The notes under the pieces are model-generated. The model made no database searches and was not told where the DNA came from. It saw nothing but the letters and a program-made list of their open reading frames with translations. Both the position numbers and the translations under genes were made by a program. From contig NZ_PGFV01000002.1 of the NCBI RefSeq assembly GCF_021023135.1, positions 248,001-312,000 on the forward strand: a DNA stretch of 64,000 bases, written 5' to 3'. Shown one piece after another: positions 33,853-42,697 of this stretch; the first letter of the stretch is position 1; each line of letters starts with the position of its first letter. This stretch comes from Brevibacterium sp. CCUG 69071. Lineage in GTDB: Bacteria; Actinomycetota; Actinomycetes; Actinomycetales; Brevibacteriaceae.

Positions 33853-34952
33853 CAGGCGGTCTCCTGGGTGGCGGTGTACTTCTTCACGGCCGGGATGATC
33901 TCCGAACCGATGGTCTCGATCTGCTTCATCACCCGGTCATATGGCATCCCGCCGAAGTCGATCTGGCCGAGGTAGCGCTGATGGCCGAAGACCTCGTGCT
34001 GGTGGAGGATCTTCTCGACGATCTGCTGCGGGCTGCCGATGTTGACGATGCTCGCCGGGTCGACGCTTTGGGCGAAGAGCTGCTTGGGCATGCCCTGCCC
34101 GTTCGTGCGCTGCATCCCTTCGTTGATGTGCGGGTAGAGCCCGCGCAGCGCCTCCTGCGAAGTCGGAGCCGTGTAGAGGAACCCGGCCGTGGCGATCGGC
34201 AGGGACGCGGGATCGAAACCGGCGTGACGTGCGGCCTGACGGTAGGAATCGACGGTGGGCTTGAACGACGAGGTGGTCCCGCCGAGGTGGGCCATCACCA
34301 TGGGGACGCCGGCCAGTCCCGCCTTGACCGCGCTGGCTGGCGCGCCGCCGACCGCGCGCCAGATCGGCAGCGGGTTCTGCTCGGGGCGGGGCAGGACCTC
34401 GGCGTTGTCGAGTGGAGCACGGAACTGTCCGGACCACGTCACCGATTTCTCGCGGCTGATTGTGAGGAGCAGGTCGAACTTCTCCTCGAAAAGCTCCTCG
34501 TAGTCGCGCAGATCGTAGCCGAGGAGTTCGAACAGTCCGATCCGCGAGGCGCGACCGACGACGAGCTCGGCCCGGCCTTCGGAGAGGTGGTCGATGGTGG
34601 CGAAGTTCTCGAACACGCGCACCGGGTCCGAGGTGCTCAGGATCGTCGAGGTGCTGCCGATCCGGATCATTGAGGTCGCCTGCGCGACCGCGCCGAGGAT
34701 GACCGCGTGTGCCTGCGAGGCGAAGAACTCCTGGTGGCTCTCGCCGACGCTGAAGAAGTCGAAGCCCGCCTCCTCGGCCGCTTTCGCATAGCCGACGAAT
34801 TCGCGGATGCGCTCGCCCGCGCTCACCCGGGTGCCATCGGCGGGGTTCGGCAGATGATCGCCGAGGCTGTACATCCCGAACTGCAGCCCCTTGGTGGGGT
34901 CGAATCCGACGGGATCCAGGGTGGTCGTGTTCTCGCTCAAGGTCTCTCCCAT
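33852..34952 (-). CDS. Luciferase-like flavin monooxygenase (CE1758-like)
   Basis: A 366-residue TIM-barrel LLM protein: GLQFGMYSLGDHLPNP, AKAAEEAGFDFFSVGESHQ, IRIGSTSTILSTSDPVRVFENFATIDHLSEGRAELVVGRAS, and PLPIWRAVGGAPASAVKAG. It uses reduced FMN and oxygen to oxidise an unknown organic substrate. It is the first gene of a two-gene operon with the FMN reductase and lies downstream of a MarR gene on the same strand, the likely regulator. The start at 34952 lacks a clear ribosome site. Confidence 0.9.
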   Translation of the reverse strand: MGETLSENTTTLDPVGFDPTKGLQFGMYSLGDHLPNPADGTRVSAGERIREFVGYAKAAEEAGFDFFSVGESHQEFFASQAHAVILGAVAQATSMIRIGSTSTILSTSDPVRVFENFATIDHLSEGRAELVVGRASRIGLFELLGYDLRDYEELFEEKFDLLLTISREKSVTWSGQFRAPLDNAEVLPRPEQNPLPIWRAVGGAPASAVKAGLAGVPMVMAHLGGTTSSFKPTVDSYRQAARHAGFDPASLPIATAGFLYTAPTSQEALRGLYPHINEGMQRTNGQGMPKQLFAQSVDPASIVNIGSPQQIVEKILHQHEVFGHQRYLGQIDFGGMPYDRVMKQIETIGSEIIPAVKKYTATQETA

Positions 34953-35069
34953 GCGCCGGAGACCGTCCCGCAGGGCCGATCTCGATTGATCATTTGCCCT
35001 GTCAACTGATGCGCGCGGAGATTTATTCCTCGCCCGCCGAGGCGGTGCTCAACCACCCGCCGAGGCGGC

Positions 35070-35522
35070 TCAGCCGTCTTCTTCCGCCGTGGCCCGTTCG
35101 GCGACGCTGTGGTCGTAGAGCTTCTTCATCAGTGCGTGCAGCGTCCGCTGCTCGTCCTCGTCGAGGACGTCGTCGAAGAGGGCAGACTGTTGGTGCAGCT
35201 GGGAGGGGAAGGCGCGTTCGAGGAGGGCAAGCCCCGCCTCGGTGAGGGAGATGTGCTTGGTCTTCCACGTCTGCTCGCGGGTGATGAGTCCCTCGCGTTC
35301 AAGGCGGGCGAGCATTCGGGACATGCCGCCGCCGCTGACGGTGAGCCCCTTGGCGAGGTCGGTCTGGGTGACGGGCTGGAAGTTGCGGATGTGGGCCAGC
35401 GCCTCGAACTGGGCGACGGTGAGGCCGAACTGGCGCAGATGATCGTTCGAGAGCTGGTTGCTGTTCTGGACGAAGCGGACCATCCGCAGCCAGATGAGCG
35501 TGCTCAGCGACAGATCCTCCAC
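35070..35522 (-). CDS. MarR family transcriptional regulator
   Basis: A 150-residue MarR protein: FGLTVAQFEALAHIRN, VTQTDLAKGLTVSGGGMSRMLARLEREGLITRE is the winged helix. The start is GTG at 35522, preceded by GAGGAGG. It probably controls the luciferase-like monooxygenase/FMN reductase operon 118 bp downstream. That gap carries two direct copies of CCCGCCGAGGCGG. Confidence 0.9.
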   Translation of the reverse strand: MEDLSLSTLIWLRMVRFVQNSNQLSNDHLRQFGLTVAQFEALAHIRNFQPVTQTDLAKGLTVSGGGMSRMLARLEREGLITREQTWKTKHISLTEAGLALLERAFPSQLHQQSALFDDVLDEDEQRTLHALMKKLYDHSVAERATAEEDG

Positions 35523-35618
35523 CGCGCCTCCTCCTCGTTTCGAGATCCCGGGTCGGACTCAGTTCGCGATCTCCGGTCGCGCTCTCAGCTTACCCACCGG
35601 GAGACGTAGGATGGCATC

Positions 35619-36158
35619 GTGAGCACAGACAACGACAACGCCGAACTCCTCGGCGCCGGACGGTCGGCGGCGGTCATCATCGCCTCCACCTCGGCGGCCA
35701 GGGGAGAGGCGGTGGACACGACCGGTCCGATCCTCGTCGAGTGGCTGCGCGGCCGCGGCTACGAGACCCCCGACGCCATCGTCGTCCGCGACGGGGAACC
35801 GGTGGGTGAGGCACTCCGCGCGCTCCTCATCGACACCCCGGGCGAGGACCGCCCGCGGATCATCGTCACCAGTGGTGGGACGGGTCTGGCGCCCGACGAC
35901 CGGACCCCGGAATTCACCGCCGAACTCCTCGAACGACAGTCACCGGGCCTCGTCTACGCAATGTGGCGAAAGGGACTCGAATCGACCACCTCGGCGGTGA
36001 TGAGCCGCGGAGTCGCCGGGGTTCGCGGACGCAGCTTCGTCATCAATTTCCCGGGCTCGAAGGGCGGAGTCAAGGACGGAATCACCGTCATCGACGACCT
36101 CCTCGAACACATCCAGACCTCGGTCGAGGACACCACCGACCATGGGCCCAGGGTCTGA
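35619..36158 (+). CDS. MogA/MoaB family molybdenum cofactor biosynthesis protein
   Basis: A 179-residue protein: AAVIIASTSAARGEAVDTTGPILVEWL, RIIVTSGGTGLAPDDRTPE (the molybdopterin-binding GGTG loop) and VINFPGSKGGVKDG (FPGSP-like). The family adenylylates molybdopterin before metal insertion. The start is GTG at 35619 with GGGAG upstream. It ends 5 bases before fdhD, so the two genes form a unit for molybdoenzyme maturation, probably of a formate dehydrogenase encoded elsewhere. Confidence 0.9.
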   Translation: MSTDNDNAELLGAGRSAAVIIASTSAARGEAVDTTGPILVEWLRGRGYETPDAIVVRDGEPVGEALRALLIDTPGEDRPRIIVTSGGTGLAPDDRTPEFTAELLERQSPGLVYAMWRKGLESTTSAVMSRGVAGVRGRSFVINFPGSKGGVKDGITVIDDLLEHIQTSVEDTTDHGPRV

Positions 36159-36163
36159 TCGCC

Positions 36164-37051
36164 ATGCAGCAGCGCAGAGCCGTTCGCGCCCGAGTCCACA
36201 AGTTCGACGCCACCGGAGAGATCTCCGCCGGTCCGGATTCCCTGGCCGGGGAGGAGCCGCTCGAGATCCAGCTCGACGGCGAGCAGTTCTCCGTGACGAT
36301 GCGCACCCCGGGCAACGACGTGGAGCTCGTCGTCGGATATCTGCTCTCCGAGGCGGTCGTGACCTCGATGGACGACATCGTGGAGATCGACTTCTCCGCC
36401 GGGCTCGCTCCCGACGGCTCCCGCAACTACAACGTTGCGAAGGTCCGGCTGCGGCCGGGTTTCTGGAGCGCCGAGGCGGCCCCCGCCCGATCCGTCTACA
36501 CCTCGTCCTCGTGTGGAATCTGCGGGACGGCGGCCATCGATGCGGTGACGAAGACCTCGGCCTATCCGCTCATTCCCGCGTCGTGCCACCTCGGCGAGGA
36601 CGAGGAGTATGAGTTCCCGCCGCTGCTCTCCGCGGCCCGGATCGGCGAGCTCCCGGATCGTCTGCGGTCGCAGCAGACCGTGTTCGACAAGACCGGGGGA
36701 GTCCACGCCGCCGCTCTCTTCGCCGTCGGCGAGGACCCGAATGTTGAGCCGGAGCTGCTCATCGGTCGCGAAGATGTTGGCCGCCACAACGCGGTGGACA
36801 AGGTCATCGGCTGGGCCATGGCGAACCACGAGAACGGCCTGCCCCTGCGCAAGACAGTGCTGCAGGTCTCGGCGCGTGCCTCTTTCGAGCTCGTGCAGAA
36901 ATCGGCGATGGCGGGCATCCCGCTGATGTCGGCGGTCAGCGCGCCCTCGGCGATGGCCGTCGACTACGGGCGAAGCGTCGGCGTGACAGTCATCGGCTTC
37001 AACCGCCGGGGCCGTTTCAATGCCTATTCGTATCCCGAGCGAGTGGCCTGA
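36164..37051 (+). CDS. fdhD: FdhD, formate dehydrogenase sulfurtransferase
   Basis: A 295-residue FdhD: RTPGNDVELVVGYLLSEAVV near the N-terminus, the reactive Cys117-x2-Cys120 loop in SSSCGICG, FDKTGGVHAAALF, and GREDVGRHNAVDKVIGW. FdhD passes sulfur from a cysteine desulfurase to the molybdenum cofactor of formate dehydrogenase. The start at 36164 is six bases after the previous stop. Both Cys residues are present, so it should be active. Confidence 0.95.
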   Translation: MQQRRAVRARVHKFDATGEISAGPDSLAGEEPLEIQLDGEQFSVTMRTPGNDVELVVGYLLSEAVVTSMDDIVEIDFSAGLAPDGSRNYNVAKVRLRPGFWSAEAAPARSVYTSSSCGICGTAAIDAVTKTSAYPLIPASCHLGEDEEYEFPPLLSAARIGELPDRLRSQQTVFDKTGGVHAAALFAVGEDPNVEPELLIGREDVGRHNAVDKVIGWAMANHENGLPLRKTVLQVSARASFELVQKSAMAGIPLMSAVSAPSAMAVDYGRSVGVTVIGFNRRGRFNAYSYPERVA

Positions 37052-37082
37052 GCTGAGTGGCCTGACCTGAGGGGCCTCGCCC
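37041..37082 (+). repeat. 14-bp tandem repeats at the fdhD stop codon
   Basis: GAGTGGCCTGAGCT (37041-37054), GAGTGGCCTGACCT (37055-37068) and a degenerate third unit to 37082. The first unit contains the fdhD stop codon, as at the YihY gene end. Confidence 0.75.
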
Positions 37083-37123
37083 TCAAAGATTTGAGCTGGG
37101 GCCGAAGCAGCAGTTTTCGGTGC

Positions 37124-37354
37124 TCAGATGCTCGGCAGCCTGTCGAGCATCTCCCCGAGTCGCGCACCGCAGAGCCGCACGATCGCCCAGCCGATGAGCG
37201 CCGGGGCGATCGTGATCGCGAACATCCACCAGGCGACCTGGCCTTCTTCGACGAACTGGATGATGGCTACGACGATGACGATCATCGTGGCGCCGATTCC
37301 CAGTCCGAACAGTGCCGCCCCGGCCATGGCGGTGACGACTCGCAGCTTCGACAT
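37124..37354 (-). CDS. Small hypothetical membrane protein
   Basis: A 76-residue protein with two hydrophobic helices (VVTAMAGAALFGLGIGATMIVIVV and WWMFAITIAPALIGWAIVRL). I recognise no family. The start at 37354 gives a compact protein; an ATG at 37393 is also in frame. It is convergent with fdhD and divergent from the MFS gene. Confidence 0.6.
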   Translation of the reverse strand: MSKLRVVTAMAGAALFGLGIGATMIVIVVAIIQFVEEGQVAWWMFAITIAPALIGWAIVRLCGARLGEMLDRLPSI

Positions 37355-37491
37355 GTGCCACAGACTAGCTGGCCGTGATTCTCCTGCACTCACTGTCGAT
37401 GACAGTCACCGGTGGTCATCAGGCGGACTCATTCCACCGCGATTCCACCACGGAATATCATGCTGAGTTGGACCGTGAAGAGGAGTGACGG

Positions 37492-38844
37492 GTGGACAGC
37501 AGTGATCGGCGGGGACCAGGCACAGGACTGTTGACGGTCCTGCTGGGTGCTGTCAGCGCCGGACCGCTCCTGCTCTACGGACTCAGTGCCTCCAGCGATT
37601 CCCTCATCGTCGATCTCGGCATCACTGAGGCCCAGTTCGGTCTCTTGGCCACCGCCTGCTTCACCTGCGCCGCGATCGGCAACGCCACCTTGGGGCGTAT
37701 GGCTGACAGGCACTCGGACACTTCGCTGATGACGGCGATCTTCGCGCTCGCCGCGGCGGCTCTGCTGTTGGTCGGGATTCCTGCAGGCTTCGGAGTGCTG
37801 GTGCTTGCCGCCGCGTTTTCCGGGGTGTCCCAATCCTTCACCAACGGGGTCACGAATCGGATCCTGCTCGACCGTGTTCCGGACTCGAAGCGGATCGGGT
37901 GGGTGGGAATCAAACAGTCCGGCGTGCAGGTCAGCCAGTTGGTGGCGAGCGTCGTCTTTCCGCTGCTGGCCGGTATCGCCGGGTGGCGGGGTGCGTCGCT
38001 CGTGCTCGCGCTTATCCCGCTTGTCCTCATGGTGATGTCTTGGCACGCACTGCGCGTCACACCGATGCTCCCGGGAGCTGCGGAACCGCCCGTCGACGAC
38101 GAGGCCGCTGGCAGCGATGCAGAGACTGTTGGCAGCGACGAGGCCGTGGCTGCTGGCAGCGACGAAGCTGTGGACACTGCCGAGACGACTGACGACCCCA
38201 CCGAGGCGACCGTTGCCTCCTCAGCGACTGACGTCGTTGCTGAAGCTGCTCGGACCCGTTCGCCGAGGTATCCGATGATGGTGTGGGCGCTGGGGCTCTT
38301 CGGTCTTCTCAACGGAATCGCGGTTCAGGCAACGAATGTCTATATGCCGCTGTTCTCCGTGCGCGAGTTGGGTTTCCCGCTTGTGCTCGGCGGTGCCACG
38401 GCGGCACTCGCCGGAGCGGTCGGCGTGGCGGCCCGCGTCGGATGGGCGAGACAGATGGCACGCGGCGCCTCAGGTCCTCACGTGCTGCTGCTCCTGGCAC
38501 TCATCGCCCTTGTGGGCGCGGGAATGTTCTCCGTTGCCGGGTTGACTGGTTGGGCATGGCCACTGTGGCTTGCAGCGGCACTGCACGGAGCCTCGGCGCT
38601 CGGTGTCTCCGTGGTTCTGATGAGCGCTCTCATGCGGTCGATCCCCTCGGCGTCGATGGCTTCCGCCAGCGGAATGGTCACAGCCGGCATGTTTGCTGGG
38701 TTCGCCGCTGGCCCACTGATCATGGGGCTGATCGTCAGCTCGTCTGGCGGCTTCCTGCTGGGATGGGCAGTCGTCGGTCTGATCTATCTGCTCTGCGCGG
38801 CACTAGCCGTGGTCCTCATGCGAGCGGCCGGCAAGACTCGCTGA
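37492..38844 (+). CDS. MFS transporter
   Basis: A 450-residue permease with 12 hydrophobic segments: ITEAQFGLLATACFTCAAIGNATLGRMADR carries the MFS loop 2-3 pattern. The central loop (about 190-255) is an acidic Ala/Ser/Asp stretch built from a degenerate SDEAV repeat. The start is GTG at 37492, with GAGGAG about 10 bases upstream. Substrate is unknown. Confidence 0.8.
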   Translation: MDSSDRRGPGTGLLTVLLGAVSAGPLLLYGLSASSDSLIVDLGITEAQFGLLATACFTCAAIGNATLGRMADRHSDTSLMTAIFALAAAALLLVGIPAGFGVLVLAAAFSGVSQSFTNGVTNRILLDRVPDSKRIGWVGIKQSGVQVSQLVASVVFPLLAGIAGWRGASLVLALIPLVLMVMSWHALRVTPMLPGAAEPPVDDEAAGSDAETVGSDEAVAAGSDEAVDTAETTDDPTEATVASSATDVVAEAARTRSPRYPMMVWALGLFGLLNGIAVQATNVYMPLFSVRELGFPLVLGGATAALAGAVGVAARVGWARQMARGASGPHVLLLLALIALVGAGMFSVAGLTGWAWPLWLAAALHGASALGVSVVLMSALMRSIPSASMASASGMVTAGMFAGFAAGPLIMGLIVSSSGGFLLGWAVVGLIYLLCAALAVVLMRAAGKTR

Positions 38845-38923
38845 TCCCAGTCACCGCCCAGTCCGCCATTCTCGACACTTGTCACCACCAGCAATTGGTC
38901 GGACTGCGGACGGATTCGGACAA

Positions 38924-41347
38924 TCAGAACGGCGGGGGATCCGATTCCGGATCGTGCTCCCATTGGATCCGTGGCTGTGGTTTCGGGCGGGCTGGCTTGT
39001 CCACCCAAATGTAGCCGTTGATCAATTTGTGGGCGAATCGATCCGCGATGTATCGGTCGGGCTTTCGCCAGTATCCGGTGTATTTTCCCGGGCCAAGTTG
39101 CTTCATGGTTACAGGGTTGGGCCCTGGTGGAAGTTCCTTTTGAAGTCTCGTTGCACCCCAGTCCAGTGACCGCTCGAGCATCTGCCGGTGTCGTTCTGCT
39201 CGATTGTGCTCGAACCTTTCCTGCAGTGCGCGCTGTCGTGCTGCTTCTTCCTCGGCGGCCCGTCTGACCTCCGCCCGTTCTCGAAGTGTCGATTCTCCCG
39301 GCATGAGCTCGAGGATTCTCGGAGGCGTAGGAACCTTGTGTTTGGGCACTCTCCACCGTCGGGGCTTGAGGTTGCACAGTTCATTCAACTGCTGAGCTTG
39401 GGCAACATTGATCGGCTGATCCGGTGCGAAGTTTCGGGCCTTCACCCCATGTCGGAACTCGTATTCGACCAGTCCCGATTCGGGCATTCGCACGGTGTAC
39501 CTTTTGGCAGTCTTCAGCGCATGATGGCGTTTGCACAATGGGTGCAGGTTCCCGAACTGAGTCTTTCCACCCTTCATCGGATCGAGGTGGAAGAACGGAA
39601 TGACGTGGTCGATCTCCGTGTTGACCGCTCGGCGTGTGCAACCGGGGATCGTGCAGGTCGTCCACTGGGCGATGAGTGTCCTGCGGAGATCCTTGGGAAT
39701 GGAGTAGCTGGTGGCTTTCGCATCGAGGGGAGTGCCGGTGGCCGGATCGGTGAGGATCCTCGTCAGGGTCGGGCTGTCGCCGGCGAGTCGGCGAGCAAGA
39801 TCCGCCGGAATCGGCGATCCGTCCGGCAGAATGCCCGGCAGTTCGGACTGTCCGATCAGTGTGAGGAAGGGGACGGTTGCGACCAGACCTGCTTGGTTCC
39901 GCAGCCAATACTCGTGGGTCGGCATTTCCACCGAAACCATAGTGTCGGGGCGTTCGAAACTCTGCGGAGTGATTCCGAACGTCGAATCGCCGCCGGCCGA
40001 TGAACCGGTGGAATCGGTGAATCCGGCCGCAGCCATGAGCCCAGAGGCGGACGTGTCTTTGGCGCCGAAGAGCGGAGTTCCTTCGTTGTCGAGGAGCGGC
40101 CGTGTATCGCTGGAGAGAATGCCTGTCACGGGGTCGACTCGGCGAACGGTGATATTGAGCTTGGGCTGAGGGCGCAGATAGATATCGCTCATCAGCGCCT
40201 GCATGTCCCGGTCGTCGACGATCTTGGTTCCGGCCGGAAGGTTGAACGTGTTCACTTGGTCGGTTCTGACCGCTTTGGCCATCGCGCGGACGCGGTCGTA
40301 GCTGGCGTTGATCTCCAACGCGGGACCCCACAGTCGGATGCTGGCCGTTCCGTCCCTGTGATTGGTGACGTCGACGAAACGACGTTCAGATGCAATCTGA
40401 GAACAGTCCTCGCGCGGTTGAATCAGCTGGAGGATCTTTCGCAGTGCTCGGAGGAGCGAATCGCTGGTCACTGACGATCGACATTTGGCGAGGTAGTCGT
40501 CAAGGTGGGGGAAATTCTGGAACTGGGTATCGACGCAGAGGTAGGCGACGGCTTCGACGTGTGCGGTGGCGAACTCTCCGCGACGAGCGCGTTCAGCGAA
40601 TCGCGGCAGTCCATGGATGACAGTCATCGCGGAGGTCAGCTGGCGCAGAGCTCGGACCACGGATGTTCCGAGAATGGATGCTGCCTCAGCGACGTCTTCC
40701 GGTGCCACATTTTCACGAGACCACTCGAAGAAGGTCATGGTCCTGGAGTAGCAGGGGAAGTTCGGGAGGCCCTCGGGGCTCGCCTCCGGAGACCCTTCGG
40801 CCTTCGCCACCGGCCCGTCGTCTGCGCCGTTGGCGGTCTCGGCCTGCTGGGACGAGGCCCTTTGGGACGGGGCCTCGGTGCCCGAGTTCTTGGATGCCAG
40901 TGGAGCGCCGTAGGAGGCGCTCCACGGGTCGGTGTCGATGCGGGTGGCTGATCGGTCGCCGGAGACCGCTTCGGTGATTCGGGCAGAGACCGGCTCAGCT
41001 CCTTCGCCGGGTACCGGCTCGGTGGCCGGTTCGGAAGCGGGCCCAGATGATTCGTTGTCCGTGTTCGCAGTCGACTGCGCGATCGTTGCGAAGCGGTAGG
41101 GGGTGCCGTCTTCGGGCACCGGGGTGTCGAGTGCTTTGATCACCTCGTCCAAGACCGTTCCTGAGATCAGTTCGAGGACCAGGATGTGGGCTTGGTCTGC
41201 TGCCGTCGACGCCTTGGCCAACTCAGTGAGGCTTGAACCGATCCTGAGTGAGTAACGGGCGGATTGAAATGGCTTCTCGGCCTCTGCGCCGGCTGAGTTG
41301 TTCTCAGCGTCGGACGAGTCATTGTCGTAGTCAACGGTTGTCTTCAT
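38924..41347 (-). CDS. DUF222 (13E12 repeat family) protein with HNH endonuclease domain
   Basis: An 807-residue protein. The central DUF222 region includes FAERARRGEFATAHVEAVAYL and AKCRSSVTSDSLLRALRKI. The HNH domain follows: CTIPGCTRRAVNTEIDHVIPF, then LHPLCKRHHALKTAK, with the paired Cys residues for structural zinc. An Arg/Glu-rich helical region and a Pro-rich tail end the protein. The N-terminal 210 residues are low-complexity and acidic. The family is multicopy in actinobacteria and of uncertain, possibly mobile-element-linked function. Local GC is visibly lower than in neighbouring genes. Confidence 0.85.
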   Translation of the reverse strand: MKTTVDYDNDSSDAENNSAGAEAEKPFQSARYSLRIGSSLTELAKASTAADQAHILVLELISGTVLDEVIKALDTPVPEDGTPYRFATIAQSTANTDNESSGPASEPATEPVPGEGAEPVSARITEAVSGDRSATRIDTDPWSASYGAPLASKNSGTEAPSQRASSQQAETANGADDGPVAKAEGSPEASPEGLPNFPCYSRTMTFFEWSRENVAPEDVAEAASILGTSVVRALRQLTSAMTVIHGLPRFAERARRGEFATAHVEAVAYLCVDTQFQNFPHLDDYLAKCRSSVTSDSLLRALRKILQLIQPREDCSQIASERRFVDVTNHRDGTASIRLWGPALEINASYDRVRAMAKAVRTDQVNTFNLPAGTKIVDDRDMQALMSDIYLRPQPKLNITVRRVDPVTGILSSDTRPLLDNEGTPLFGAKDTSASGLMAAAGFTDSTGSSAGGDSTFGITPQSFERPDTMVSVEMPTHEYWLRNQAGLVATVPFLTLIGQSELPGILPDGSPIPADLARRLAGDSPTLTRILTDPATGTPLDAKATSYSIPKDLRRTLIAQWTTCTIPGCTRRAVNTEIDHVIPFFHLDPMKGGKTQFGNLHPLCKRHHALKTAKRYTVRMPESGLVEYEFRHGVKARNFAPDQPINVAQAQQLNELCNLKPRRWRVPKHKVPTPPRILELMPGESTLRERAEVRRAAEEEAARQRALQERFEHNRAERHRQMLERSLDWGATRLQKELPPGPNPVTMKQLGPGKYTGYWRKPDRYIADRFAHKLINGYIWVDKPARPKPQPRIQWEHDPESDPPPF

Positions 41348-41770
41348 GTCGTTTCACCTGCCTCTGACATCTTTGTCGGGGAAGAGTGGTGATATTTCTT
41401 CGAATAAACTAGTACATCAATGGTAACAGAATAGAACTAGATGCGTAAATACCTGAGCCGATAATAATTCAATCTCATCATTGCCCCTCATGTCCTGATG
41501 GTGATCTTTGTATATTCAGGATCGCATTCGGCACTGACATGAGATTTTCGGTGTGGATCGGCGGCGAGTGTGGCCGCGGTTGGCGCTGATCGGATCCGCG
41601 CTCGACTGGGCGCGGACACATTCGAGTTGGGCTCCTCGTTCGAATGCGTTCTCTTTTGTCTCCGGCGGGGTCATTGGGCTCGGCGTTGTGGCGGATTGGC
41701 GCCGGATGCTGGGTTGCGGAGCTCGACTCCCTGCTGTTCAAGGGTGGATACGCGTTGCATAATAGAACGC
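41348..41770. other. 423-bp AT-richer intergenic region, no gene seen
   Basis: This holds the leader and promoter of the leftward HNH gene (AT-rich at 41380-41520) and the promoter of the orphan gene at 41771. No hairpin, tRNA or conserved frame could be supported. The rightward open frame from 41570 lacks a ribosome site before the ATG at 41771. Confidence 0.6.
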
Positions 41771-42274
41771 ATGAACGAATATGAGGTGCAGAATCTGGGT
41801 CACTCGCGTGACGAGCGGCCGACATCGGGGTCGGCTGTCGCCCCGGGGTGCCAGGGGTCGCTGAAGCGTCAGGACGCACCGGAGTGCCAGAGGCTGTTGG
41901 GCCGGCAGGGGCAGTTGGAGTGCCGAGAATCTCCTGAATGGATGACGCGGTACAGGGATTTCAAATCGTTGTGCGCAGATGTCTCGGGCGAATACATCCG
42001 CTTCTACCTCACCACCGGATGCGAGCAGATCGAATACGTACACTCGCAGAACACCGACGGCCTGCCGAGCTACTCCTGCCGACTGGCATCGACTGACGGT
42101 GAGATACTCACGCTGACTCTCGACGACTGGAGGTCGCGGCTGGGGGAGGTGCCCGAAGTGGTACGCACTTGGCTTGGAGACCACTCGAATCTACGCGGGT
42201 GCAAGCCGGCGAAGTCCCACTATCAGGGCGATCGGTACTGGCTCAAACGGTGGCAGCTGGCGAACCCGTGGTGA
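41771..42274 (+). CDS. Orphan hypothetical protein
   Basis: A 167-residue protein. The first 55 residues are polar and low-complexity. The remainder has a folded look: YRDFKSLCADVSGEYIRFYLTTGCEQIEYVHSQN and LTLTLDDWRSRLGEVPEVVRTWLGDHSN. I recognise no family. GC is lower than in the surrounding genes, and it lies next to the HNH gene, so a mobile origin is possible. Confidence 0.5.
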   Translation: MNEYEVQNLGHSRDERPTSGSAVAPGCQGSLKRQDAPECQRLLGRQGQLECRESPEWMTRYRDFKSLCADVSGEYIRFYLTTGCEQIEYVHSQNTDGLPSYSCRLASTDGEILTLTLDDWRSRLGEVPEVVRTWLGDHSNLRGCKPAKSHYQGDRYWLKRWQLANPW

Positions 42275-42421
42275 TGCCGGCGCGAGGCTGCCCGTGATGT
42301 CGGGCTCGGGTTTCGTCAGGCCAGGCCCTGTCGGGCCGGGTTCCGGTGAACTGTGTGGCCGTTCTGGCTGCAGGTCGTTCCCGTCGTCTGCATGCCACGT
42401 CTGGTTGCGGGCCTCTCCAGT

Positions 42422-42529
42422 CGTCCGCGCGCCACTCCTGATCGCATGCCGTTCCCGATCGCACGTCATTCCCGTCGTCCGTACTCCACTCCCGATCGCA
42501 TGCCGCTCCTGATCGCGAATCGTCCCCGG
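42422..42529. repeat. Two imperfect 54-bp direct repeats
   Basis: Copies at 42422-42475 and 42476-42529 share CGTCCG, CCACTCC, GATCGCATGCCG and GATCGC at the same spacing, with scattered substitutions. Confidence 0.65.
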
Positions 42530-42606
42530 CTGCGCACCCACCCCAGGCTGCGCGCCCGTCCGCAGTCGCTCGACCTCCACGGATTCACTGAAAATATCGC
42601 TTTCGA

Positions 42607-42643
42607 TTGCGCGCCGAGGCATTTCGTTAGCTAAGCTAACGAT
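42607..42643 (+). promoter_or_regulatory. crtBI promoter overlapped by a perfect 17-bp palindrome
   Basis: CGTTAGCT-A-AGCTAACG (42625-42641) is a perfect palindrome. A -10-like TAAGCT (42632-42637) lies inside it and a -35-like TTGCGC at 42607-42612, spacing 19. A repressor bound here would block the promoter. The half-site TTTCGTTAGC recurs in the crtE/MarR promoter region at 50590-50598, so the MarR protein is the expected ligand. Confidence 0.65.
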
Positions 42644-42697
42644 ATGTCTTCACGATCAGCGCACGCGACCTCGGAACCGGTCGAGGTGCTGTCGTGA
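42644..42697 (+). CDS. 17-residue leader ORF overlapping the crtB start
   Basis: An ATG at 42644, six bases after the predicted -10 hexamer, opens a frame MSSRSAHATSEPVEVLS. Its TGA (42695-42697) overlaps the crtB ATG (TGATG). There is no ribosome site before it, so it could be translated from a leaderless message and couple translation into crtB. It may instead be fortuitous. Confidence 0.4.
   Translation: MSSRSAHATSEPVEVLS

Larger units (their letters stand above)
42275..42643. other. 369-bp intergenic region with degenerate repeats
   Basis: Between the orphan gene and the crtB promoter. It contains two imperfect 54-bp direct repeats (42422-42475, 42476-42529) built around CCACTCC-GATCGCATGCCG. 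A leftward open frame of 143 codons crosses it, but it is repetitive and antisense to the orphan gene, and I do not accept it as a gene. The right end holds the crt promoter elements. Confidence 0.6.

Noticed and set aside
38924..41347. DUF222/HNH gene as a homing element or intein
   Set aside because: It is a complete free-standing member of a multicopy actinobacterial family, with no host gene interrupted around it.
42191..42622. 143-codon leftward frame with a repeated DRERHAI peptide upstream of crtB
   Set aside because: The repetition comes from the 54-bp DNA repeats, it overlaps the orphan gene antisense, and it has no convincing start.
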